A stretch of DNA of 64,000 nt from Streptomyces sp. CC208A (GTDB lineage: Bacteria > Actinomycetota > Actinomycetes > Streptomycetales > Streptomycetaceae): contig NZ_JASCXN010000001.1 of the NCBI RefSeq assembly GCF_030010625.1, positions 248,001 to 312,000 on the forward strand, in the 5' to 3' direction. This document shows, piece after piece, positions 43,448 to 51,163 of the stretch. Positions within the stretch are counted from its first letter, which is position 1. Every line of letters starts with the position of its first letter. The translations under genes and the position numbers were made by a program. Under the pieces are notes generated by a model, which was given only the letters and a program-made list of their open reading frames with translations, was not told the DNA's origin and searched no databases.

Positions 43448-44050
43448 GTGTTCCGTAGCCGTTCGAAGGATGAGAAGGCCCCCACCGAGAAGGTGACGGC
43501 GGACCTCTCCAAGCAGCCCCGCGATCCCGAGGCCCCCAAGGGCCGCCCGACCCCGAAGCGGAGTGAGGCCCAGTCGCAGCGCCGTCGTGCGCAGACCGTC
43601 CCGCTCGACCGCAAGGAGGCCGCCAAGCGCGCCCGTGAGGCGCGGCGGACCGACCTCGCGCGTCAGCGCGAGGCGCTGAACAGCGGTGACGAGCGTTATC
43701 TGCCGGCCCGTGACAAGGGTCCGGTGCGCCGTTTCGTGCGCGATTTCGTCGACTCGCGGTTCGCGATCGCCGAGTTCTTCCTGCCGATGGCCGTGGTCAT
43801 CCTGGTGCTCTCGCTGTTCGGCAACGCGAACCGGTCGCTCCAGAACATCTCGCTGCTGCTCTGGCTCGGTGTGATCATCATGATCGTCATCGACTCCATC
43901 GGCATCTGGATCCGGCTGAGGAAGCAGCTGAACGCGCGCTTCCCGAACGAGTCGAAGCGCGGTGCGATCGCGTACGGCCTGATGCGCACCCTCCAGATGC
44001 GCCGTCTGCGGCTGCCGAAGCCGCAGGTCAAGCGCGGGGAGCGGCCCTGA
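43448..44050 (+). CDS. DUF3043 two-span membrane protein
   Basis: A 200-residue protein with a long basic, charged cytosolic N-terminus (about 1-105, with KEAAKRAREARRTDLARQREALNSG), two membrane spans (about 112-130 and 137-157) and a basic C-terminus (RLRLPKPQVKRGERP). This matches the DUF3043 family, widespread in actinobacteria with unknown function. GTG 43448 has no ribosome site, but TACCCT ends eight bases upstream (43434-43439), which suggests a leaderless transcript. The stop is followed directly by the methyltransferase gene. The two share a transcript. Confidence 0.88.
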   Translation: MFRSRSKDEKAPTEKVTADLSKQPRDPEAPKGRPTPKRSEAQSQRRRAQTVPLDRKEAAKRAREARRTDLARQREALNSGDERYLPARDKGPVRRFVRDFVDSRFAIAEFFLPMAVVILVLSLFGNANRSLQNISLLLWLGVIIMIVIDSIGIWIRLRKQLNARFPNESKRGAIAYGLMRTLQMRRLRLPKPQVKRGERP

Positions 44051-44088
44051 GCGCGGACGGCTCGGCCTCCGGCGGTCACGCTTTCGGT

Positions 44089-44892
44089 GTGGACGCCTCC
44101 GGGACGGGCGGTCCCGTGCTGCCCGCCGTCGTCCACTGGCCCGCCGGTCACGGCGGGCTCCGGGACACCATCCGGCAGGAGATCGTCGCCCGCCAGGTCG
44201 ACGAACAGATAACCGGCCGCTACCCGGTGGGGCAGCGGCTGCGCATCCTCGACGCGGGGATGGGGGCCGGTACGCAGGCGCTGCGGCTGGCCAGGGCCGG
44301 GCACACCGTCACGGGTCTGGAGGCCGACCCCGAGCTGCTGAAGGCCGCGCGCGACTCGCTGGCGACCGAGCCGGCCGGGATCCGCGAGCGGGTCCGGCTG
44401 ATCGAGGGGGACGGCCGCGAGACCGGCGTCCACTTCCTGCCGGGCAGCTTCGACGTGGTCCTGTGCCACGGGGTGCTCATGTACGCCGAGGAGCCTGACG
44501 CGCTGCTCGCGGGCCTGGCCCGGATGCTGGCGCCCGGCGGTCTGCTCTCCCTGGTGGTACGGAACGCGGACGCCCTCGCCATGCGGCCGGGGCTCGCCGG
44601 GGACTGGGCGGGCGCGCTGGCCGGCTTCGACACCGACGTCTACCAGGACGACGACGGCGTGAAGGTGCGGGCCGACCGGCTGGAGGCGCTGACGGCGACG
44701 CTCGCGGGGATCGCGGCGCCGCTGCACGCCTGGTACGGGGTGCGGGTCTTCACCGACGGGGTCCCCGCGGCGGCGGGACTGCCGGCCGCCGAGGAGTTGG
44801 AGCGGCTGCTCGCCGCCGAGGAACGGGCGGGCAGGACCGACCCGTACCGGCGGGTGGCGGCGCTGCTGCACCTGTGCGGGGTCCGGGGCTGA
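44089..44892 (+). CDS. Class I SAM-dependent methyltransferase
   Basis: A 267-residue Rossmann-fold methyltransferase: motif I LRILDAGMGAGTQALRLA, motif II acidic VTGLEADPELL, motif III IEGDGRE and post-motif GSFDVVLCHGVLMY, then APGGLLSLVVRNADA. This last part resembles CmoM-type tRNA methyltransferases, which follow the same gene order in some phyla. Substrate unknown. GTG 44089 has no ribosome site. A CTG at 44047, overlapping the previous stop, has GGGGAG five bases upstream and could be the true start, adding 14 residues (LSADGSASGGHAFG). It is downstream of the DUF3043 gene and ends at a hairpin. Confidence 0.85.
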   Translation: MDASGTGGPVLPAVVHWPAGHGGLRDTIRQEIVARQVDEQITGRYPVGQRLRILDAGMGAGTQALRLARAGHTVTGLEADPELLKAARDSLATEPAGIRERVRLIEGDGRETGVHFLPGSFDVVLCHGVLMYAEEPDALLAGLARMLAPGGLLSLVVRNADALAMRPGLAGDWAGALAGFDTDVYQDDDGVKVRADRLEALTATLAGIAAPLHAWYGVRVFTDGVPAAAGLPAAEELERLLAAEERAGRTDPYRRVAALLHLCGVRG

Positions 44893-44915
44893 ACCGCCAC
44901 GCTCGTGGGACGGCC

Positions 44916-44954
44916 GGAGGGGCCGGTGCGCCGATGCGGCGCGCCGGCCCCTCC
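44916..44954 (+). terminator. Terminator after the methyltransferase gene
   Basis: GGAGGGGCCGG at 44916-44926 pairs with CCGGCCCCTCC at 44944-44954, with further GCGCC/GGCGC pairing inside. Confidence 0.8.
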
Positions 44955-45064
44955 GCGTATCGCCTTCCTCCGACCCGTACCCCTGCCCTGATCGGCGCGG
45001 GCCACACCTGACGGATGCGCCCGGTCGGAGGCGCCCTCCGGGGCGGGCGAAGGGGGCGGGTACG

Positions 45065-45099
45065 GGAAGGGGCGGGACCCGGCCGGTCCCGCCCCTTCC
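45065..45099 (-). terminator. Terminator after the small minus-strand gene
   Basis: A 15-bp perfect stem (GGAAGGGGCGGGACC with its complement) and 5-base loop, 9 bases past the stop of the 69-residue protein. Confidence 0.8.
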
Positions 45100-45108
45100 G
45101 TCACGCCG

Positions 45109-45318
45109 TCAGGCGCCCTCCGCGTCCAGCGGCATCGGGCCGTAGATCTTCGTGGTGTCCTCGGAGAGGGTCACCTGGTCGGCGCCGCCCGCGAGGAGGT
45201 CGCGCCAGTGTTCGCCGAGCCAGCTCTCGGCGTCGCCCTGGGTGGTGAACTCCTCCGGGGTCACCACCGGCACGACCTCCGTGCCGTCGGACTTCTCGAA
45301 CCGCCACGTCCATGCCAT
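45109..45318 (-). CDS. Small conserved-type hypothetical protein
   Basis: A 69-residue acidic soluble protein (MAWTWRFEKSDGTEVVP, then TPEEFTTQGDAESWLGEHW and VTLSEDTTKIYGPMPL). The Trp-rich beta-hairpin start and a DAESWLGE helix are typical of a small Streptomyces family whose function I do not know. ATG 45316-45318 has GGAGGCGG upstream, and a strong terminator follows. It is flanked by convergent and divergent genes, so it is transcribed alone. Confidence 0.8.
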   Translation of the reverse strand: MAWTWRFEKSDGTEVVPVVTPEEFTTQGDAESWLGEHWRDLLAGGADQVTLSEDTTKIYGPMPLDAEGA

Positions 45319-45409
45319 GTCCGCCTCCTGGGGCTCACCGGATGATCGGTTTCCTGCCCGCAGCGTAGCCGGGCGAGCACCGCGTGCGGGGGCGCGGGAG
45401 GATCAGGGT

Positions 45410-46612
45410 GTGGAACTGACTCTGCTCGGCACCGGATCCCCGCTCGGCCTGCCCCGTCCCGACTGTCCCTGCGCGGTGTGCGCGCGCTCCCGAGGGAGCC
45501 GTGCGCGGGCCGCGACCGCGCTGCTCGTGGACGGGGCCCTGCTGCTCGACCTCACTCCGGGCGCGGCGCTCGCCGCGGCCCGCGCGGGGCGGTCCCTCGT
45601 GGGGGTGCGGCAGGTGCTCCTGACGCATCCGCACGACGGGCCCGCGGTGGAGGTGCCGGCCGGGCTGCCGACGGCCGTGCGGGTGCCCGACGGGCGGGAG
45701 CTGACGCTGATCAGCGGGCACCGGGTGCGGGCCCTTGCGATGGACTCGCCGGGGACCGGGTACGAGGTGGTGTCGGCCGACGGCGAGCGGCTGCTCTACC
45801 TGCCGCCCGGCGGGGCGCCGGCGGGGCTCGCGGAGAACCACCAGGAGCCGTACGACCTGGTGGCGGCGGACGTGACGGGGCGGCCGGACGCGCTGGCGCG
45901 GCTGCGGGCGAGCGGTGCCGTGGGGCCCGCGACCGAGGTGATCGCCGTCCACCTGGACCACGACGCGCCGGCCGGCGCAGAGCTCGACCGGCGGCTCGCG
46001 GCGGCCGGGGCACGGGCGGTGCCGGACGGGACGGTGCTGTACCTGGGCGAGTACCACGAGCTGCCGGAGGTGCCGCGGCGGACGCTTGTGACCGGCGGGG
46101 CGCGGTCGGGGAAGTCGGTGGAGGCCGAGCGGCGTCTGGAGACCTTCCCCGAGGTGGTGTACGTGGCGACCGGTGGGACCCGCGAGGGCGACCCGGAGTG
46201 GGCGGAGCGGGTGACCCTGCACCGGGACCGGCGGCCGGGCTCGTGGCGCACCGCCGAGACCACCGACCTGGTGCCGCTGCTGGCGGAGGACGGTCCGGCG
46301 CTCCTGATCGACTGTCTGTCGCTGTGGCTGACGGACGCCATGGACCGGGTGGGGGCCTGGGACGACGAAACGTGGGCGGACGGGGGGCGGGAGGCGCTGC
46401 GGGAGCGGACGGCGGAGCTGGTGGCGGCGGTACGGGCGACCCGCAGGACGGTGGTGACGGTGACGAACGAGGCCGGGTCGGGGGTGGTGCCGGCGACGGC
46501 GGCGGGGCGGCGGTTCCGGGACGAGCTGGGGCGGCTCAACGCGGCCTTCGGGGACGAGTGCGAGCAGGTGGTGCTCGTGGTCGCCGGTCAGGCCCTGGTG
46601 CTGCGCGGGTAG
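45410..46612 (+). CDS. cobU: Adenosylcobinamide kinase/guanylyltransferase with N-terminal degenerate beta-lactamase-like domain
   Basis: A 400-residue fusion. Residues about 224-400 are CobU: P-loop VTGGARSGKS (227-236), YVATGGTREGD, RVTLHRDRRPGSWRT (guanylylated His region) and LLIDCLSLWLTD. It converts adenosylcobinamide to its GDP derivative in late cobalamin synthesis. Residues 1-215 resemble a metallo-beta-lactamase fold (LLGTGSPLGLPRPDCPCAVC, LLTHPHDGPAVEV, VIAVHLDHDAP). But the HxHxDH motif is reduced to HPHDGP, so it is probably not a working hydrolase. CPCAVC could bind a metal. GTG 45410 follows GGAGGATCAG. cobT starts 63 bases downstream. Confidence 0.92.
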   Translation: MELTLLGTGSPLGLPRPDCPCAVCARSRGSRARAATALLVDGALLLDLTPGAALAAARAGRSLVGVRQVLLTHPHDGPAVEVPAGLPTAVRVPDGRELTLISGHRVRALAMDSPGTGYEVVSADGERLLYLPPGGAPAGLAENHQEPYDLVAADVTGRPDALARLRASGAVGPATEVIAVHLDHDAPAGAELDRRLAAAGARAVPDGTVLYLGEYHELPEVPRRTLVTGGARSGKSVEAERRLETFPEVVYVATGGTREGDPEWAERVTLHRDRRPGSWRTAETTDLVPLLAEDGPALLIDCLSLWLTDAMDRVGAWDDETWADGGREALRERTAELVAAVRATRRTVVTVTNEAGSGVVPATAAGRRFRDELGRLNAAFGDECEQVVLVVAGQALVLRG

Positions 46613-46675
46613 GGTGCTGATCCCGATGGGCCTGTGTGCCGAACCTCGCTGATGTCACAAGGCGGATAACTTCCG

Positions 46676-47773
46676 ATGGATCCTCTGCTCCCCCTGAATC
46701 TCGACGACTTCTCCGATCTGATCGAGCGCCCCGACGGCGGGATCCGGCGTGACGCCGAGGAGCGCCGGGAGCGGCTCGCCGTCCGCCCGGGTGCGCTCGG
46801 GCGCCTCGACGAGCTGGGCGAGTGGCTGTCGGCGGCCCAGTCGGCGGTGCGGGTGCGGGCGATCGAGCAGCCGAAGGTGGTCGTCTTCGCCGGTGACCAC
46901 GGTGTCGCCGCCCTGGACGTGTCGGGCCGTGCGGCCGGCACCGCCCACGTCCTCGTCCGGTCGCTGCTCGACGGGGAGAGCCCGCTCGGGGTCCTCGCCC
47001 GCTCGATGGACGTGCCGGTACGGGTCGTGGACGCGGGCCTGGACTGCGATCCCGAGCTGCTTCCGGAGGCGGTGACCCGGCACCGGGTGCGGCGCGGCAG
47101 CGGCCGGATCGACGTCGAGGACGCGCTGACGCCGGAGGAGACCGAGGCGGCGGTGCGGCTGGGGATCGCGATCGCCGACGAGGAGGCCGACTCGGGCACC
47201 GATCTGGTGGTGCTCGGCGATCTGAGCGTGGGCGGGACGACCCCGGCGTCGACGCTGATCGCGGCGCTGTGCGGGACGGACGCCTCGGTGGTGACCGGGC
47301 GCGGCGGAGCGGGGATCGACGACCTGGCGTGGATGCGCAAGTGCGCGGCGATCCGGGACGCGCTGCGGCGGGCCCGGCCGGTCCTCGGTGATCAGCTGGC
47401 GCTGCTCTCCGCGGTCGGCGGGGCGGATCTGGCGGCCATGACCGGTTTCCTGCTCCAGGCCGCGGTGCGGCGGATGCCGGTGGTCCTGGACGGTGTGGTG
47501 GGCGCGGCCTGTGCGCTGGTGGCGCAGCGGGCGGCGTTCCGGGCGCCGGACTGGTGGCTGGCGGGCCAGGTGTCCGGGGAGCCGGCGCAGGTGAAGGCGC
47601 TGGACCGGATGGCGCTCAACCCCCTGCTCGATCAGGGCGTCCTGGTGGGTGAGGGAACCGGGGCACTGCTTGCGCTTCCCCTCGTCCGGGCCGCGGCGGC
47701 GCTCGCCGCCGAGCTGCCCGAGCGTCCGCGGCCGACCACCGCGGACGGTGCCGCTTCGGCCGAGGCGGTCTGA
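46676..47773 (+). CDS. cobT: Nicotinate-nucleotide:dimethylbenzimidazole phosphoribosyltransferase
   Basis: A 365-residue enzyme making alpha-ribazole phosphate from dimethylbenzimidazole for the lower ligand of cobalamin. Family segments are present: RPGALGRLDELGEWL, VVVFAGDHGVAALDVSG, VVDAGLD, LVVLGDLSVGGTTPASTLIAAL and the catalytic Glu in the C-terminal GEGTGALLALPLV. The ATG at 46676 is preceded by AAGGCGG. It follows cobU by 63 bases on the same strand and is terminated by a strong hairpin, so cobU-cobT is an operon. cobS, the next step, lies 3.4 kb away in its own unit. Confidence 0.94.
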   Translation: MDPLLPLNLDDFSDLIERPDGGIRRDAEERRERLAVRPGALGRLDELGEWLSAAQSAVRVRAIEQPKVVVFAGDHGVAALDVSGRAAGTAHVLVRSLLDGESPLGVLARSMDVPVRVVDAGLDCDPELLPEAVTRHRVRRGSGRIDVEDALTPEETEAAVRLGIAIADEEADSGTDLVVLGDLSVGGTTPASTLIAALCGTDASVVTGRGGAGIDDLAWMRKCAAIRDALRRARPVLGDQLALLSAVGGADLAAMTGFLLQAAVRRMPVVLDGVVGAACALVAQRAAFRAPDWWLAGQVSGEPAQVKALDRMALNPLLDQGVLVGEGTGALLALPLVRAAAALAAELPERPRPTTADGAASAEAV

Positions 47774-47802
47774 CGGGGAAGGCGTCCTCGATTCGGTGAG
47801 GC

Positions 47803-47843
47803 CCGGAGGCGGCCGTCCGCGACGCGCGGACGGCCGCCTCCGG
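47803..47843 (+). terminator. Terminator of the cobU-cobT operon
   Basis: A 19-bp perfect stem (CCGGAGGCGGCCGTCCGCG and complement) with a 3-base loop. Confidence 0.85.
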
Positions 47844-47884
47844 CGTCGCCGCACGGAAAGCGGTGCCCCATATGATCGCTTTTC

Positions 47885-49672
47885 ATGGGAGAGGTCCGTT
47901 TGTCCGCCGAAGGAGCACCCCGGGGCACCGTCCGTTCGCGGCGGAGCGCCGCGTTCGCCGTCTGGTACCTGCGCGTCGTCACGTTCGTCAACTTCCTGGG
48001 CGCCGTCTGGGTCTCCTTCGGGCAGGACCTGCGCCGGCACAACGAGGACGACTACTTCACGCCGTACATGCTCACGGCGGGCTTCGCCTCCGGCTTCTTC
48101 ACGCTCTTCCTGGCGATCACCATGCGCCGCCGCAAGCGGGCCGCGTGGATCCTCAACACGGTGCTGAGCGGCCTGTTCCTGCTGCTCTTCGCGGTGGCGA
48201 TGTTCTTCCCCGAGATCCGGCAGCACGCCCAGAACTGGGTCTCGCTGACCCTGTCCGCCGCCTTCTTCCTCTCCCTGCTGCTCGGCCGCGAGGAGTTCTA
48301 CGCGAAGGGCGACCGCTCCAACCCGCTGCTCGCCTCGGCCGTCGCGGCCGGCGGACTGCTCGTCACCTCGCTGCTCGCCGCCGTCCTGGTCACCGCCACC
48401 AATACGGCCACCGGCACCTCCACCTTCCTGGAACGCTGGCGGTACGGCGTGATGCGGCTCGTCACGCTGGCCGCGGACGACTCCCGCGTCCCCGGGATCG
48501 CCACGCCCGGCTGGGTGGACGTGGTCGTCAACGTGATGTCCACGCTGCTGCTCTTCGCGGTGCTCTTCGCCGCCTTCCGCTCCCGGCGGGCGGTCGACCC
48601 GCTGACCGAGGAGGACGAGGAGCGGCTGCGGGCCCTGCTCGACCGGCACGGGGACCGCGACTCGCTGGGCTACTTCGCGCTGCGCCGCGAGAAGAGCGTC
48701 GTCTGGTCGCCGAGCGAGAAGGCGGCGATCGCCTACCGGGTGGTGGGCGGGGTCTCGCTCGCCTCCGGCGACCCGATCGGCGACCCCGAGGCGTGGCCGG
48801 GGGCGATCGAGCCGTGGCTCGCCGAGGCGCGGGAGCACGGCTGGATCCCGGCGGTCATGGGCGCGAGCGAGGAGGCCGGGGTGATCTACGCCCGGCACGG
48901 CCTGGACGCCCTGGAGCTGGGCGACGAGGCGATCGTGGAGACCGACGAGTTCACGCTCGACGGGCGGGCGATGCGGACCGTCCGGCAGGCGTACAACCGG
49001 GTGAAGCGGGCCGGGTACGAGGTGCGGATCCGGCGCCACGAGTCCATCCCCGCCGAGGAGATGGCCGAGCTGCTGCGGAAGGCGGACGACTGGCGGGACG
49101 GGGCCACCGAGCGCGGCTTCTCGATGGCGCTCGGCCGGCTCGGGGACCCGCGCGACGGGCGCTGCGTGATGCTGGAGTGCACCGACGGCGCCGGTGAGCT
49201 GCGGGCGCTGCTCTCCTTCGTGCCGTGGGGGCCGAAGGGGCTCTCGCTCGACCTGATGCGACGGGACCGCGAGTCCGAGAACGGGCTGATGGAGTTCATG
49301 GTGATCGAGCTCCTCCAGCGGGGGAAGGAGATCGGGATCACTCAGGTCTCGCTGAACTTCGCGATGTTCCGGTCCGTCTTCGAACGCGGCTCGAAGCTCG
49401 GCGCCGGACCGGTCCTGAGGCTGTGGCGCTCGCTGCTCGGCTTCTTCTCCCGCTGGTGGCAGATCGAGTCGCTGTACCGCGCCAATGCCAAGTACCGACC
49501 GATCTGGGAGCCCCGTTTCATGCTCTTCGAGAAGAGTGCCGACCTGCTGCGCATCGGCCTCGCCGCCGGACGTGCCGAGGGGTTCCTGGAGGCACCGGGG
49601 CTGCTGGGGGTACCCCCTGGACGAAGTCCTTGGGGGAGGCTGCACCGCCGACACCTGGCGGGTGGGCGGTGA
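47885..49672 (+). CDS. Lysyl-phosphatidylglycerol synthase-like protein (MprF/LysX C-terminal type)
   Basis: A 595-residue membrane protein: six spans (about 27-46, 60-82, 87-108, 120-137, 150-172 and 215-235), then a cytosolic DUF2156 GNAT-like transferase domain (about 250-560). Segments include YFALRREKSVVWSPS, GDPIGDPEAW and MEFMVIELLQRGKEIG. In MprF this domain moves lysine from tRNA to phosphatidylglycerol, cutting susceptibility to cationic peptides; here it lacks the lysyl-tRNA synthetase domain fused in mycobacterial LysX. The last residues (LGVPPGRSPWGRLHRRH) come from a dispersed palindrome. ATG 47885 has TATGAT (47871-47876) nine bases upstream, so the transcript may be leaderless. 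The next gene overlaps by 4 bases. Confidence 0.88.
   Translation: MGEVRLSAEGAPRGTVRSRRSAAFAVWYLRVVTFVNFLGAVWVSFGQDLRRHNEDDYFTPYMLTAGFASGFFTLFLAITMRRRKRAAWILNTVLSGLFLLLFAVAMFFPEIRQHAQNWVSLTLSAAFFLSLLLGREEFYAKGDRSNPLLASAVAAGGLLVTSLLAAVLVTATNTATGTSTFLERWRYGVMRLVTLAADDSRVPGIATPGWVDVVVNVMSTLLLFAVLFAAFRSRRAVDPLTEEDEERLRALLDRHGDRDSLGYFALRREKSVVWSPSEKAAIAYRVVGGVSLASGDPIGDPEAWPGAIEPWLAEAREHGWIPAVMGASEEAGVIYARHGLDALELGDEAIVETDEFTLDGRAMRTVRQAYNRVKRAGYEVRIRRHESIPAEEMAELLRKADDWRDGATERGFSMALGRLGDPRDGRCVMLECTDGAGELRALLSFVPWGPKGLSLDLMRRDRESENGLMEFMVIELLQRGKEIGITQVSLNFAMFRSVFERGSKLGAGPVLRLWRSLLGFFSRWWQIESLYRANAKYRPIWEPRFMLFEKSADLLRIGLAAGRAEGFLEAPGLLGVPPGRSPWGRLHRRHLAGGR
49605..49639. repeat. Dispersed palindromic repeat encoding the C-terminus of the MprF-like protein
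   Basis: TGGGGGTACCCCCTGGACG followed by AAGTCCTTGGGGGAGG, the reverse orientation of the unit at 41925. It covers codons about 574-585 of the upstream gene and lies 30 bases before the next gene. Confidence 0.75.
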
Positions 49673-50382
49673 GCTCCCCCGTACGACGGTTCGCCCGGCG
49701 TGAGTGGGGGCCGCTCTTCGGCACCGTACGAAGAGAGCTGACGGCCCGCCGTCTGAAGGCGATCCCGCTGACGCTCACGGCGGTCTGCCTCACCGCGCTC
49801 TTCCAGTTCGTACAGAACCAGGACTGGGGGTACGGGCCGGTGCGGGCGGTCGGCGCGGTGCGGGCCGAGGACCCGCTGGTGCTCGCCCTGCTGCGTACCC
49901 CGCTGTCGCTCTTCGTCCCGGCGCTCGACCTGCCCGTGTGGGGCGCGCTCGCCCAGATCCTGCTGGTCTTCGGGATCGCGGAGCTGTGCCTCGGGCGGTG
50001 GCGGACGCTGGGGATCGCCTACCTGGCGACCCTGTGCGGGACGCTGTACGCGCGCGTGGGCCTCGCGCTGGGCCCCGGCACCCCCCTCCTGGGGCTTCCG
50101 GCCTCCGACGCGCACGTGGTGGACACCGGCCCTTCGGCGGCGGTGGTGGGCCTCGCCGTCTACGTCTGCCGGCGGAAGCGGGCGTACTGGACGGGGGCGG
50201 CGGTGGTGCTCGCCATGGTGATCGAGGCGATCGTCAAGCCGAACCTGGCGGGCAAGGAGCACCTGGCGGCCATCGCGGGCGTCCTCGTACTGATCGCCGT
50301 CCAGGCGTGGCGGGAGCGCGGTCAGGGCGGGGTGGAGCCCCCGCCGGGGGCGCGCTCCTGGAAGCCGCCGATCAGGTCCTGA
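49669..50382 (+). CDS. Rhomboid-like membrane protein without catalytic residues
   Basis: A 237-residue membrane protein with about six spans (AIPLTLTAVCLTALFQFV, then VWGALAQILLVFGIAELCLG and further). It resembles the rhomboid-like proteins found next to lysyl-phosphatidylglycerol synthase genes in actinobacteria. GPSAAVVGLAVYV stands where rhomboids have GASG, with Ser but not the HxxxN or catalytic His context, so protease activity is doubtful. GTG 49669 overlaps the previous stop (GTGA). The last 61 bases overlap the convergent gene. A role with lipid modification is inferred from position. Confidence 0.75.
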   Translation: MSSPVRRFARREWGPLFGTVRRELTARRLKAIPLTLTAVCLTALFQFVQNQDWGYGPVRAVGAVRAEDPLVLALLRTPLSLFVPALDLPVWGALAQILLVFGIAELCLGRWRTLGIAYLATLCGTLYARVGLALGPGTPLLGLPASDAHVVDTGPSAAVVGLAVYVCRRKRAYWTGAAVVLAMVIEAIVKPNLAGKEHLAAIAGVLVLIAVQAWRERGQGGVEPPPGARSWKPPIRS

Positions 50383-51086
50383 ACCTTCCGCCGCACCCGG
50401 GTCCACCGCTTGTCGTGCCGGTAGGCGCGGACCGTGCCCCGGGCCCGGGCGCGGTGCCGGCGGCCGTAGAGGTGCCGCCACCACCAGGAGCCGGGGCGGG
50501 CGAGGCGGACGGCGCCGACGAGCGCCACGAAGGGCACGAAGACCCCGATGAGCGCCATCCGCAGCTTGCCCTTGACCAGGGTGACCAGGACGAGGAGGAA
50601 GTCCAGGACCAGGGAGAGGATGAAGGCCACCCGGTTCTGCCGCTCCTCCTCGGTGACGTCGTCGACGCCGAGCGGGGAGAAGCCGCTGAGCGGGAGGAGC
50701 ATGAGGGCGGCGGTGAGGACGACGACCTCGACGCTCTTCCGGCCCTCCTCCGACCAGTACACGTCGTCCAGATGGAGGATGAGCGCGAACTCGTCGAGGA
50801 CGAGGCCGGCACCGATCCCGAAGACCACGGCGAAGACGGCCGCCCCGACGCCGTGCCGGCCGCTGGCGACCGCGCCGAAGCCGCCGAGCACGGCGAGGAC
50901 CACGCCGGGCACGACGTGGTGGATGTGCAGCCCGCCCGAGGAGACGTTCCGGAAGGGGCCCTTCCCCGCGCGGATGAGCCGGGTGACGGTCCGGGTGATC
51001 AGGAAGGTGAGGACGAAGGAGGTCAGGGCGAGGAGCATCGGGAGCTTGCCCGGCTCCAGGATGTTGCGGGAGAACCAGTGACCCAT
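50322..51086 (-). CDS. Polytopic membrane protein with conserved histidine and acidic clusters
   Basis: A 254-residue protein with about six spans and a basic C-terminus. The polar residues within or near spans stand out: GGLHIHHVVPG (His54, 56, 57) and LDEFALILHLDDVYW (Asp98, Glu99, His105, Asp107, Asp108). These could form a metal site as in membrane hydrolases or desaturase-like folds. I do not recognise the family with certainty. It overlaps the convergent rhomboid-like gene by 61 bases, and the coding of both in the overlap looks real. ATG 51084-51086 starts before the first span. cobS is divergent from it. Confidence 0.78.
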   Translation of the reverse strand: MGHWFSRNILEPGKLPMLLALTSFVLTFLITRTVTRLIRAGKGPFRNVSSGGLHIHHVVPGVVLAVLGGFGAVASGRHGVGAAVFAVVFGIGAGLVLDEFALILHLDDVYWSEEGRKSVEVVVLTAALMLLPLSGFSPLGVDDVTEEERQNRVAFILSLVLDFLLVLVTLVKGKLRMALIGVFVPFVALVGAVRLARPGSWWWRHLYGRRHRARARGTVRAYRHDKRWTRVRRKVQDLIGGFQERAPGGGSTPP

Positions 51087-51163
51087 GCCACCCCGTTCCG
51101 CTATGCCCGGTAGGTACGGATACGGGCAATCTACCGGCCGGGCCCGGCGATTACCCTGCCCGG

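Noticed and set aside
45319..46675. Cobalamin riboswitch for cobU-cobT
   Set aside because: The gaps before cobU (91 bases) and before cobT (63 bases) are too short for the aptamer and lack its conserved box.
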